Origin: Alishewanella tabrizica
GTDB lineage: Bacteria > Pseudomonadota > Gammaproteobacteria > Enterobacterales > Alteromonadaceae
Reading direction: 5' to 3'
Length of the DNA: 64,000 nucleotides
Assembly (NCBI RefSeq): GCF_014652375.1
Contig: NZ_BMYR01000003.1
Coordinates: 248,001 to 312,000, forward strand
Of this stretch, positions 47,359-55,435 are shown piece after piece (within the stretch, counting starts at the first letter, position 1; every line of letters starts with the position of its first letter). Below the pieces are notes generated by a model, which saw only the letters and a list, made by a program, of their open reading frames with translations, was not told where the DNA came from and made no database searches. A program made the translations under genes and the position numbers.

Positions 47359-48063
47359 ATGTCCATTTTAATGGAGGCGTTAAAACAACAGCAGCCAGTT
47401 GCCCCAGCGCCATCGCATTTTTGGCGAAATGTCGCCATCGCGCTTGCGTTGCTTTTAGCGATTGGGATTGGTTTTGCAGCAGGCTATTTTTTACTTTTGC
47501 AGCAGCAGGTTGCTGCACCAGTGATCGCGGCACCGCAACCCGTAGCTGAGCCCAAACCTGCTTCGCCCTCGGCCATTGCCAGCACGTTAAATCCACCAAA
47601 ACTGCCGGAGTTGGCTGCTGTAGTAAAACCGGTCGAGCCGCCCGTAACAGAAACCTTACCTCCCGAGCAAACGGTGGTGACGGTTACCACCAACACGCCC
47701 AAAGCAGAACCCGAGCCTGAGCCAGAAATTTCAGCCGAATTGCGTCAGCGTTTTGCAAGCGCGTTAGCGCAATCAGCGGATAGAAATGAACGACCAGCTA
47801 ATCCAATAACCACCCATAGTGCGCCAGCGCAAGACATCGGAACCTTAGATATTACGTTGCAACGGCAATTGCCTAAGTTACGGTTTGAAGCCCATGTATA
47901 TGCCACCCAACCGGCGCAACGTTGGGTAAAAGTAAATGGTAAATCGTTACAAGAGGGGCAATGGATCACGGCAGACGTGCGTTTGCGCGAGATTACACCC
48001 CAATACGTGTTACTCGAATTCGGTCAGCAATTGTTTAGTATGCGCGCATTAAGTGAGTGGTGA
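47359..48063 (+). CDS. GspB-like general secretion protein
   Basis: A 234-residue inner-membrane protein: short cytoplasmic start, membrane helix at about residues 20-43, a proline- and glutamate-rich periplasmic linker to about 130, and a C-terminal GspB domain at about 168-234 (LRFEAHVYATQPAQRWVKVN and LREITPQYVLLEFG). GspB partners the GspA ATPase in secretin assembly. It directly follows that gene and ends one base from the convergent HD-GYP gene. Confidence 0.85.
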   Translation: MSILMEALKQQQPVAPAPSHFWRNVAIALALLLAIGIGFAAGYFLLLQQQVAAPVIAAPQPVAEPKPASPSAIASTLNPPKLPELAAVVKPVEPPVTETLPPEQTVVTVTTNTPKAEPEPEPEISAELRQRFASALAQSADRNERPANPITTHSAPAQDIGTLDITLQRQLPKLRFEAHVYATQPAQRWVKVNGKSLQEGQWITADVRLREITPQYVLLEFGQQLFSMRALSEW

Positions 48064-48064
48064 T

Positions 48065-49186
48065 TTACAAATAATTGCGTACTTCTAGCCCATATTTTTT
48101 AAGATCGATACAGGCCTCAATCTGTTCTTCTTGTTGGCGTGCTAAATCTAATACCTTGGGTGGAATATGATGATGGTGCACGCTATGGTAAAACACTTTT
48201 ACTTTAGGAGCAGTGGGTTTTTTCGCATTGTTCTCTAGTACCAAGGCTAACTTACCCGTCGATAGTTTTACCACAGTGCCAGGTGGGTAAATGCCAACAC
48301 ACTTAATAAACAGCTGTAGCAAATCATTATCTAATTGCTGGGGAGCCTTAGCTAGCAGTTGGCGTACCACAATTAATGGATTGACATAGCCTTGCTGAGG
48401 CGCGCTCAATTGCTCATATAAATTCACTATGTTCAGCATTCTGCTGCCCATATCAATTTGCTGCTGTTGTATTGGTGGCGAACCACTGCCATCTAAATAT
48501 GCACAATGTTGGCTGATCCACAGCGAGATGTCTCCAGCAAGGGCGCTACTTTGCTGTAACACCGCTAAACTGGTACTAATAGCGTCGGCATCAGGTTGGG
48601 TTAATAGGGTGGGGTTTTGCGCTTTACCCACATCATGCAATAACGACGCGGTAATTAACGCTTGTACTTTGTGTTTAGGGTAATTTAAAAAGCGGGCAAA
48701 TGCTGCCATATACACGGCGCAATTGATACTGTGCTGCAGTAACAGATCACTTTGAGTGGCGATACGAGATAAGCAAAGTAACACATCTGGATTACGGCTT
48801 ACGGCGTCGGAGAAACCCGCACTCACTTCATGTACCAAACTTAAATCGATAGGCTCCGCTTTGGCTGCCGCATCTAGCACCTGCTGTTGCAGTTTTTTAC
48901 CTTGCTCTAAACAGCGTTCTGCTCTGGGTTGTTCATCGGCAAAAATAGCGCGAAAGGCGGCTGGCTCGGGTTCTGTTGTCACCGTCTTGGCTGCAACGCT
49001 GCTAACAAGCTGTTTTGCAGGATCAATTGCTACAGCGCGTACGCCTTGATTTTTTAATGCACTGATGGCTTCACGACTGCGTACCCAACCAGCATGTTTA
49101 ATTTCTAACTCGCCAGTTTGCTCCAGCACCTGCACCACATAGCTGCCAGGCTGAAGTTGATCAATAGACACTTTTTGATACGGCAT
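48065..49186 (-). CDS. HD-GYP protein with degenerate signature
   Basis: A 373-residue protein: an N-terminal DUF3391 domain (about residues 1-75), a linker, then an HD domain. The first metal motif is sound (LLHDVGKA, H184-D185), but the second signature, normally HHE...LDGSGYP, reads QHCAYLDGSGSP, so a histidine, the glutamate and the tyrosine of GYP are gone, and the later aspartate of ADxYDAL is changed (VNLYEQL). Cyclic-di-GMP hydrolysis is therefore doubtful. A frame open to 49267 lacks a better ribosome site. Confidence 0.8.
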   Translation of the reverse strand: MPYQKVSIDQLQPGSYVVQVLEQTGELEIKHAGWVRSREAISALKNQGVRAVAIDPAKQLVSSVAAKTVTTEPEPAAFRAIFADEQPRAERCLEQGKKLQQQVLDAAAKAEPIDLSLVHEVSAGFSDAVSRNPDVLLCLSRIATQSDLLLQHSINCAVYMAAFARFLNYPKHKVQALITASLLHDVGKAQNPTLLTQPDADAISTSLAVLQQSSALAGDISLWISQHCAYLDGSGSPPIQQQQIDMGSRMLNIVNLYEQLSAPQQGYVNPLIVVRQLLAKAPQQLDNDLLQLFIKCVGIYPPGTVVKLSTGKLALVLENNAKKPTAPKVKVFYHSVHHHHIPPKVLDLARQQEEQIEACIDLKKYGLEVRNYL

Positions 49187-49257
49187 AATGAGTATTACGT
49201 CCTGTAGCAATATGCAACGACGCCCTAATAATGGGCATGTGGCAAATAATATAGCAA

Positions 49258-49286
49258 AAGCCCACATAGATGTGGGCCTTTTTACG
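49258..49286 (-). terminator. Bidirectional terminator after putA
   Basis: Arms AAGCCCACAT (49258-49267) and ATGTGGGCCTT (49270-49280) form a strong stem with T-runs on both sides. It ends the minus-strand putA transcript before the HD-GYP gene. Confidence 0.8.
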
Positions 49287-49368
49287 CTAAATTAACATAT
49301 ATTTGTGTTTTATGTCGTAACGATAACGCGACTTATATGCTTAAGCCGGCATCGCATATTACGAGCCA

Positions 49369-52300
49369 TTAGCCCACATTATCGGCCATCGTCATGAGTG
49401 ATGCATTGCCTCCGGCTGCGGTGGTATTAATGGTGATGGTTTTTTCTGTCACTAAACGATGCAGCATACGTTCATCAGCAGGCGCTGTAATCAAGGGTAA
49501 AATAGCGCCTTCGCGCGCAGCAACTAATTCTGCAGCGAGGGGTTTTAAGGCACTGCTTACTTCAATGATGGCACCCGCTAACTCGGTATGTGCGAGCAGC
49601 GTTGTGACACAATCTAAACGCACAACCGCCAATAAATGTTGCGGCATACCGGCAGCTACTAACGCCTTGATACAGGCTTCAGCTTCTGCCAGATCAGCTT
49701 CTTCAACTGCAGTGATCACTGCATTACCCGCTGCCAGTGCCGTAATAATACTTAACAACCAATGACTAAAGTGGCTGGTGTCATCACGTAATAATGCCAA
49801 AACACCGCGTGGATCCAGCGTAAGGGTATTACTTTCACCCGTAGGCCCCGGTAAATTAATTGGTCTTAACAGCTCAAGTTCTACTCGCTGTAATTTACTG
49901 CGAGCCATGCTAAGCACCTGTTCTAAATCGGGCTCTTGCCGACTTACCACATTATTTGATGCCAGTGTGGCTAAAAACTGTCGTAATACCGAGGTCCGTT
50001 GATGAATAGGGATTAATGCCCATTTTTGTTGCGCAGCTGCCGCGGCTGGCATGGCGTAAGCCACTGCGCTGCTGGTTGTTTCGGCTAATAAACGGGCCTT
50101 TTTGGCGCTGTCTAGTGCTGGGCAATCGACGCTGAGATTGTCCTTTACCAAGCGTTGTAAATACAGTGGACCACCTGCTTTTGGGCCTGTACCGGATAAG
50201 CCACGACCGCCGAAAGGTTGGACGCCAACCACGGCGCCAATCATATTGCGATTAACGTAAATATTACCAGCTTTGATATCACGGGTAATTTTACGGGTAA
50301 GTTGCTCAATACGGCTGTGAATACCCATTGTTAGGCCATAGCCGGTAGCATTAATTTGCGCAATGACCTTGTCAATCTCATCTGCTTTAAAACGGATAAT
50401 ATGTACAACGGGGCCAAATACTTCGCGCTCTAGTACGGTTAAATCGCTAATTTCAAACAGGTGTGGTGCAAAAAAGAAGTGCTTGCCTTCACTAGGCACC
50501 TTACACGCATAGTGGAGTGTGGCTTTGTCTTTTAAGTACTGAATGTGTTGTGTTAAACGCTCGTGCGCTTTGTGATCAATCACTGGGCCAAGATCGGTGC
50601 TTAACCAAGCGGGATCGCCCACATGTAATTCAGCCATCGCGCCTTTGATCATGGTAATAATTTTGTCGGCCACATCGTCTTGTAAAAACAAGACACGTAA
50701 GGCCGAACAGCGTTGGCCTGCACTTTGGAAACCAGAGGAGATAACATCATCAACAACTTGCTCAGGCAGCGCGGTTGAATCAACAATCATACAGTTTTGG
50801 CCACCGGTTTCGGCAATAAGTGGTACGGGTTCGCCACCGCGTTCTGCCAGTTTTCGCGCGATCCAACAACCGGTCTCGGTAGAGCCCGTAAACATCACGC
50901 CCTGAATGCGTGAATCAGGGACAATATGCTCACCAACTTCACGACCCGGAGCAATAACTAATTGCACCACATGCTCTGGCATACCGCATGCCGATAACAA
51001 TTCTAGTGTACGTACGGCAATCAGACTGGTTTGCTCTGCGGGTTTTGCCAATACCGTATTGCCAGCAACGATGGCCGCAGCAACTTGGCCAATAAAAATG
51101 GCTAAGGGGAAGTTCCAAGGGCTGATACATAAGAATACGCCCCGGGCCTGCTGCGGTTGTGCGAACAGCAATTCTGCTTGATGTGCGTAGTAACGACAAA
51201 AATCGATAGCTTCTCTAACTTCCGCCACGGCATCAGACAGCACCTTGCCGGCTTCTTTTACGCATAAGGTCAGTAATTCATCGCGGTGTTGCTCCATGGC
51301 ATCCGCTAAACGACGAAGCAGAGTAGCGCGTTCTTGGACGCTGGTCTTAGACCAGCTAGCAAAAGCGTGTTCGGCTTGGCTAAGCAATAGTTGCATCGCT
51401 GCCGCATCGGCGTACTGTAAATAGCCAATCACCTCTTGCAGATTAGCTGGGTTGACTACGGATACGCTATCGGCTGGGGCAGTTTGCGTGCTAAGTGCCT
51501 TGGCAAATTGCGACATTTGCTGTTGCAACGGGGTTAGGTAATTAATATCGGTTAAATCTAAACCGCGCGAGTTTAAGCGACTGCTGCCGTAGAGGTTAGC
51601 CGGCAACGGGATAGACTGATTACGCTTTTTCTGCCAGCCTTTTACTTGCTCTACCGGATCTTGCAGTAAGGATTCTACAGGGATGCTCTCGTCGATAATA
51701 TTGTTTACAAAGGAGCTATTTGCCCCATTTTCTAACAATCGACGTACCAGATAGGCCAGTAAATCGGCATGCTCGCCAACGGGAGCGTAGATCCGGCACG
51801 GAATCTTTTCATTGGCAACGACTAAATCGTAAAGCGCATCGCCCATGCCATGTAAGCGTTGGAATTCAAAGCCAGTTAAATCGCCTGCCATTTCGATAAT
51901 GGTCGCAACCGTATAAGCATTGTGCGTGGCAAATTGTGGATAAATGCTGTCACGGTAGCTTAACATCTTTTTAGCGCAGGCTTGATAAGACACATCTGTA
52001 GCCGGTTTGCGGCTAAATACCGGAAAATCGTCTAAGCCTTCTACTTGCGACACTTTAATTTCAGTATCCCAGTAAGCCCCTTTTACCAAACGCACCATCA
52101 TTTTACGGCCGACTTTGACGGTTAATTCGCGCAGCCATTCAATGACATGGATACCACGTTTTTGATACGCTTGTACGGCCAAGCCAAATCCTTCCCAGCC
52201 ATCTAATTCAGGATCGCTAAATACGGTAGCAATAATGTCTAATGACATATCCAAGCGATCTGCTTCTTCTGCGTCTACGGTAAAACCAATATTGTAGGAC

Positions 52301-53145
52301 TTTGCCGCGAGTGCTAATTGTTTTAACCGCGGGACTAATTCGGCATGCACGCGATCTAAGTGACTAAATTCATAGCGAGGGTGAATGGCTGACAATTTCA
52401 CCGAAATACCCGGGCTCTTGATAGGGCCACGGCCTTTTGCGGCAGTCCCAATAGCGTGAATGGCCCGCATATAGGCGTCAAAGTAACGATCGGCGTCGGC
52501 CATAGTACGAGCGCCTTCGCCCAGCATATCGTAAGAATAACTAAAGCCTTTGGCTTCCATCTCGGTAGCACGGTCCAGCGCTTTGTCGATAGTCGTGCCA
52601 AGAACAAATTGTGACCCCATAATTTGCATCGCATAACGAACTGCTTGGCGGATCACCGGCTCGCCCAAACGACCACAGGTGCGTTTTAGCAAACCAAATT
52701 GTTGTTTTTTCTCATCGTCAGAGTAATTCACTAATTTGCCAGTGAGTAATAATCCCCAGCTCGACATATTTACAAATACGGAACTGCTGTTACCCAAATG
52801 GGCACTCCAGTCGCCTTGTGATAGTTTATCGCGAATTAATCGATCAGCGGTGGTGGTATCAGGTACTCGTAATAGCGCTTCGGCTAAGCACATGAGTACT
52901 AAGCCTTCTTCTGTCGACAATGAAAACTCATTTAATAGCGCATCTACACCCCCTTTACCCACTTGTGCCTGCCGAATATAGAGCACTAATTGTCGGGCTC
53001 TTTCCCAAGCACGGCTACGGGTTTTTGCATCCACTTCAGCCAAAGGCAATAAAAAATCCAGTACCTGATCTTCATCGATACGGTAATGATTGCGGATAGT
53101 TTGACGAAGCGGATCGGTGGTGACCAATGAACCATTAAACAGCAT
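49369..53145 (-). CDS. putA: Bifunctional proline dehydrogenase / P5C dehydrogenase
   Basis: A 1258-residue PutA. The proline dehydrogenase barrel lies at about residues 190-510 (for example KGAYWDTEIK and the FAD-site segment FATHNAYT), and the aldehyde dehydrogenase domain at about 560-1020 has the catalytic cysteine C813 in SAGQRCSAL. A further C-terminal dehydrogenase-like domain follows. Unlike E. coli PutA (1320 residues), it lacks the N-terminal ribbon-helix-helix repressor domain: the protein starts directly with MLFNGSLVTTDPLRQ. It turns proline into glutamate. An Lrp-type gene diverges from it and probably regulates it. Confidence 0.96.
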   Translation of the reverse strand: MLFNGSLVTTDPLRQTIRNHYRIDEDQVLDFLLPLAEVDAKTRSRAWERARQLVLYIRQAQVGKGGVDALLNEFSLSTEEGLVLMCLAEALLRVPDTTTADRLIRDKLSQGDWSAHLGNSSSVFVNMSSWGLLLTGKLVNYSDDEKKQQFGLLKRTCGRLGEPVIRQAVRYAMQIMGSQFVLGTTIDKALDRATEMEAKGFSYSYDMLGEGARTMADADRYFDAYMRAIHAIGTAAKGRGPIKSPGISVKLSAIHPRYEFSHLDRVHAELVPRLKQLALAAKSYNIGFTVDAEEADRLDMSLDIIATVFSDPELDGWEGFGLAVQAYQKRGIHVIEWLRELTVKVGRKMMVRLVKGAYWDTEIKVSQVEGLDDFPVFSRKPATDVSYQACAKKMLSYRDSIYPQFATHNAYTVATIIEMAGDLTGFEFQRLHGMGDALYDLVVANEKIPCRIYAPVGEHADLLAYLVRRLLENGANSSFVNNIIDESIPVESLLQDPVEQVKGWQKKRNQSIPLPANLYGSSRLNSRGLDLTDINYLTPLQQQMSQFAKALSTQTAPADSVSVVNPANLQEVIGYLQYADAAAMQLLLSQAEHAFASWSKTSVQERATLLRRLADAMEQHRDELLTLCVKEAGKVLSDAVAEVREAIDFCRYYAHQAELLFAQPQQARGVFLCISPWNFPLAIFIGQVAAAIVAGNTVLAKPAEQTSLIAVRTLELLSACGMPEHVVQLVIAPGREVGEHIVPDSRIQGVMFTGSTETGCWIARKLAERGGEPVPLIAETGGQNCMIVDSTALPEQVVDDVISSGFQSAGQRCSALRVLFLQDDVADKIITMIKGAMAELHVGDPAWLSTDLGPVIDHKAHERLTQHIQYLKDKATLHYACKVPSEGKHFFFAPHLFEISDLTVLEREVFGPVVHIIRFKADEIDKVIAQINATGYGLTMGIHSRIEQLTRKITRDIKAGNIYVNRNMIGAVVGVQPFGGRGLSGTGPKAGGPLYLQRLVKDNLSVDCPALDSAKKARLLAETTSSAVAYAMPAAAAAQQKWALIPIHQRTSVLRQFLATLASNNVVSRQEPDLEQVLSMARSKLQRVELELLRPINLPGPTGESNTLTLDPRGVLALLRDDTSHFSHWLLSIITALAAGNAVITAVEEADLAEAEACIKALVAAGMPQHLLAVVRLDCVTTLLAHTELAGAIIEVSSALKPLAAELVAAREGAILPLITAPADERMLHRLVTEKTITINTTAAGGNASLMTMADNVG

Positions 53146-53195
53146 AAAAGGTATCCTGAATTGAGGCTGTAGTTTGCTGCGGCATTTTAGTGAAA

Positions 53196-53242
53196 ACCCT
53201 ACAGTATAGGGTGGTTATTTTTCCAATTTAACCGTATATAAT
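53196..53242. promoter_or_regulatory. putA-lrp divergent control region
   Basis: An inverted repeat ACCCTA-N5-TAGGGT (53196-53212) is followed by TATAAT (53237-53242) facing the Lrp-type gene, with a weak TTATTT about 16 bases upstream. A further CCG-N8-CGG overlaps the TATAAT box. These are candidate operators for the adjacent regulator. Confidence 0.4.
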
Positions 53243-53279
53243 CGGGTATAAATTAACTAAAACCCGAAAAAATGCTGCC

Positions 53280-53789
53280 ATGAACCAAAGCGTAAAAGCC
53301 AAAGCACTAGACCGTATTGACATTAGTATTCTTGATACGTTGCAAAAAGAAGGGCGAATTGCCAATGTTGATTTGGCAAAAAAAGTTAATTTAAGTGCCA
53401 GCCCCTGTATTGATAGGGTAAAGCGACTGGAAAAAGAGGGTTTTATTGAAGGGTATGGCGCTCGTTTAAACAGTGGCAAATTGGGGTATGGCACCGCCGC
53501 TTTTATCCAAGTAACGTTGGATAGAACAACCAGTGATGTTTTCGATAAGTTTAGAGAAGCGGTGGTGATGATCCCCCAAGTTGCTGAATGCCATATGGTT
53601 GCGGGTGGTTTTGATTATTTACTGAAACTGCGCTTGCCCAACATGGAAGCGTATCGTGGTATTTTGGCCCAAATTGTCGATTTGCCTGGGGTAGCACAAA
53701 CCCACACTTATGTGGTGATTGAACAAGTTAAAAACGACAGGGGGCTGCCACTAAAATACCATGCTGATGCCAGCACCCCGCCTAATTGA
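53280..53789 (+). CDS. Lrp/AsnC family regulator, putative proline-catabolism regulator
   Basis: A 169-residue Lrp/AsnC protein. Residues about 8-60 are the winged helix (LDRIDISILDTLQKEGRIAN; NLSASPCIDRVKRLEKEGFI), and the rest is the ligand-binding RAM domain (AECHMVAGGFDYLLKLRLPN). It resembles E. coli Lrp throughout but its position, head to head with a PutA that has no DNA-binding domain, suggests it acts as PutR, sensing proline. The ATG is at 53280. Confidence 0.9.
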   Translation: MNQSVKAKALDRIDISILDTLQKEGRIANVDLAKKVNLSASPCIDRVKRLEKEGFIEGYGARLNSGKLGYGTAAFIQVTLDRTTSDVFDKFREAVVMIPQVAECHMVAGGFDYLLKLRLPNMEAYRGILAQIVDLPGVAQTHTYVVIEQVKNDRGLPLKYHADASTPPN

Positions 53790-53798
53790 TAGGGTGTA

Positions 53799-54398
53799 TT
53801 ACATCCAACGATCACTATTGCGCCGATGCGGGATCAATTTTGGCAGCATTAAACCAAAAAGTAGACCAAACACTAAAATGGCGCCCCCTAAAACCATCGG
53901 TTGTTGCCAAAACGTGGCTTGAGTTTGCGCGAGCTCACGAGTTAAGCGCTCAGCACTTAGGCTTAGTTTAGCGAGTTCTTGCTGAGCCTGATCGCGCTCT
54001 AACGTCACTCGATTCAAATCAGTTTGTAACTGATTGGTGCTTTGCTCCAACTCCGCTAATCTGCTGCTTTGTTCTGTAAACGTGGCTTGTAACTCGCTTA
54101 ACTGTGCATTTAAGCCTGGGGTAAAGCTTAATTGCTCCTTTAATACCCAGCCTGTCTTGTCTGAGTCGTATTGAATTTGGGCATAGCCATCTTGTTCGCT
54201 TAACCGAACGACACTACTACCCGCCGCTAAGGTGCCAATAATACGATACTGATTACCTGGTCCAGAATGTAAATAGACCACTAAGGCATCACTGATGAAC
54301 GCGGGTGTTTGTTCGGTTTGGCTCTGTGCGGGTAACCAGAACAGCATAAGACTGACGAAAAATAACGGACGAACAGAGCTGCGAAATAAGCTAAACAT
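53799..54398 (-). CDS. ygiM: SH3-domain protein of the YgiM type
   Basis: A 199-residue TIGR04211-type protein. A signal peptide (about residues 1-26) precedes a bacterial SH3 domain (VVYLHSGPGNQYRIIGTL), a coiled coil at about residues 95-160, and a C-terminal membrane helix (VLGGAILVFGLLFGLML) with a basic tail. It is divergent from the CYTH gene, as in E. coli. The ATG at 54398 has AGGA upstream; the frame extends to 54476 without support. Its role is unknown. Confidence 0.88.
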   Translation of the reverse strand: MFSLFRSSVRPLFFVSLMLFWLPAQSQTEQTPAFISDALVVYLHSGPGNQYRIIGTLAAGSSVVRLSEQDGYAQIQYDSDKTGWVLKEQLSFTPGLNAQLSELQATFTEQSSRLAELEQSTNQLQTDLNRVTLERDQAQQELAKLSLSAERLTRELAQTQATFWQQPMVLGGAILVFGLLFGLMLPKLIPHRRNSDRWM

Positions 54399-54513
54399 AG
54401 GTATCCTGAGAGTTAATTTAAAAACACGCTCTAAAGCTTTATTGGCGATGATAGGGAGTTGTGTGGCAATTGACAAGGGCTAATAGCCAGATGTTGGCCG
54501 GCCAGTCGGAGAA

Positions 54514-55425
54514 ATGAACATGAGCTTAGAGCTGGAATTGAAGTATTTAATTGGGGCGGCAGACGTTACGCAGTTAGCTGAATTATTGCAAGTTTATGCA
54601 ACACCTACTGGCCAAGCCTCCCATACGTTACTTAATGCGTATTTTGATACTGCGGATAAATGGTTTCGCCAGCATGATATGGGGCTGCGTACACGGCAAA
54701 AACAAGGGCGTTTTGAGCAAACGATCAAATTGTCAGGCCAGCAGCACGGCGCGCTACAAATTCGTCCTGAATACAATGTGCCGTGCAATGATGAAGTGCC
54801 ACAATTGGCGGCGTTTCCAAAAGAGATTTGGCCTAAAGATACTGATGTGACTGCATTACAGCAGCAGTTAATAGAATTATTTCGAACGGATTTTACTCGT
54901 CAACGCTGGTTATTGACCTTACCCGATGCGGTATTGGAAGTGGTGTACGATCACGGTGAAGTTCGCGCCGGGGTTAGGCGCCAAGCCATTTCTGAAATTG
55001 AAATTGAATTAATAGAGGGTGAAGCAGAGCAGGTGTTTAATTTAGCCGAGTTTCTACTAAAAGCATTGCCTATGCGCACAGGCTGGTTGAGTAAAGCGGC
55101 AAGGGGCTATCAGCTATTTCAAAATATCACCACCCCGCGACCTGAACCATTGGGCGAGTCAGGAGAGTTGCTCCAGCATGTGCGGTATTTACAACAGATA
55201 GAAACCTGCTTTTTACAAGAAGGTGCGCCAGAGCTGTTACTGTTAGCTGAGCAGGCGTTACAGCAGCTTGCGCGAATTTTGCAAGATGACGGGCAGCAAT
55301 TGTTAGCAAGCGAAGCCAGATCCCTCGCCCGCAAATTGGCAGAGGAGGGTGGCTTAGTGTTTAATAACACGGTTTATCATCAGTTGTTGTTAATGCTTTC
55401 AAAATTATTATTAAAATCAGTATAA
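54514..55425 (+). CDS. CYTH-domain protein (YgiF-like inorganic triphosphatase)
   Basis: A 303-residue protein. The N-terminal CYTH domain (about residues 1-200) opens with the catalytic ExExK motif ELELK and carries further basic and acidic positions of the tunnel fold. E. coli YgiF (about 430 residues) adds a CHAD domain; here only a helical remnant of about 90 residues follows, so the protein is a short form. It probably hydrolyses inorganic triphosphate. The next gene, glnE, is ten bases on, the same order as in E. coli. Confidence 0.87.
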   Translation: MNMSLELELKYLIGAADVTQLAELLQVYATPTGQASHTLLNAYFDTADKWFRQHDMGLRTRQKQGRFEQTIKLSGQQHGALQIRPEYNVPCNDEVPQLAAFPKEIWPKDTDVTALQQQLIELFRTDFTRQRWLLTLPDAVLEVVYDHGEVRAGVRRQAISEIEIELIEGEAEQVFNLAEFLLKALPMRTGWLSKAARGYQLFQNITTPRPEPLGESGELLQHVRYLQQIETCFLQEGAPELLLLAEQALQQLARILQDDGQQLLASEARSLARKLAEEGGLVFNNTVYHQLLLMLSKLLLKSV

Positions 55426-55435
55426 GGACGCTCTC

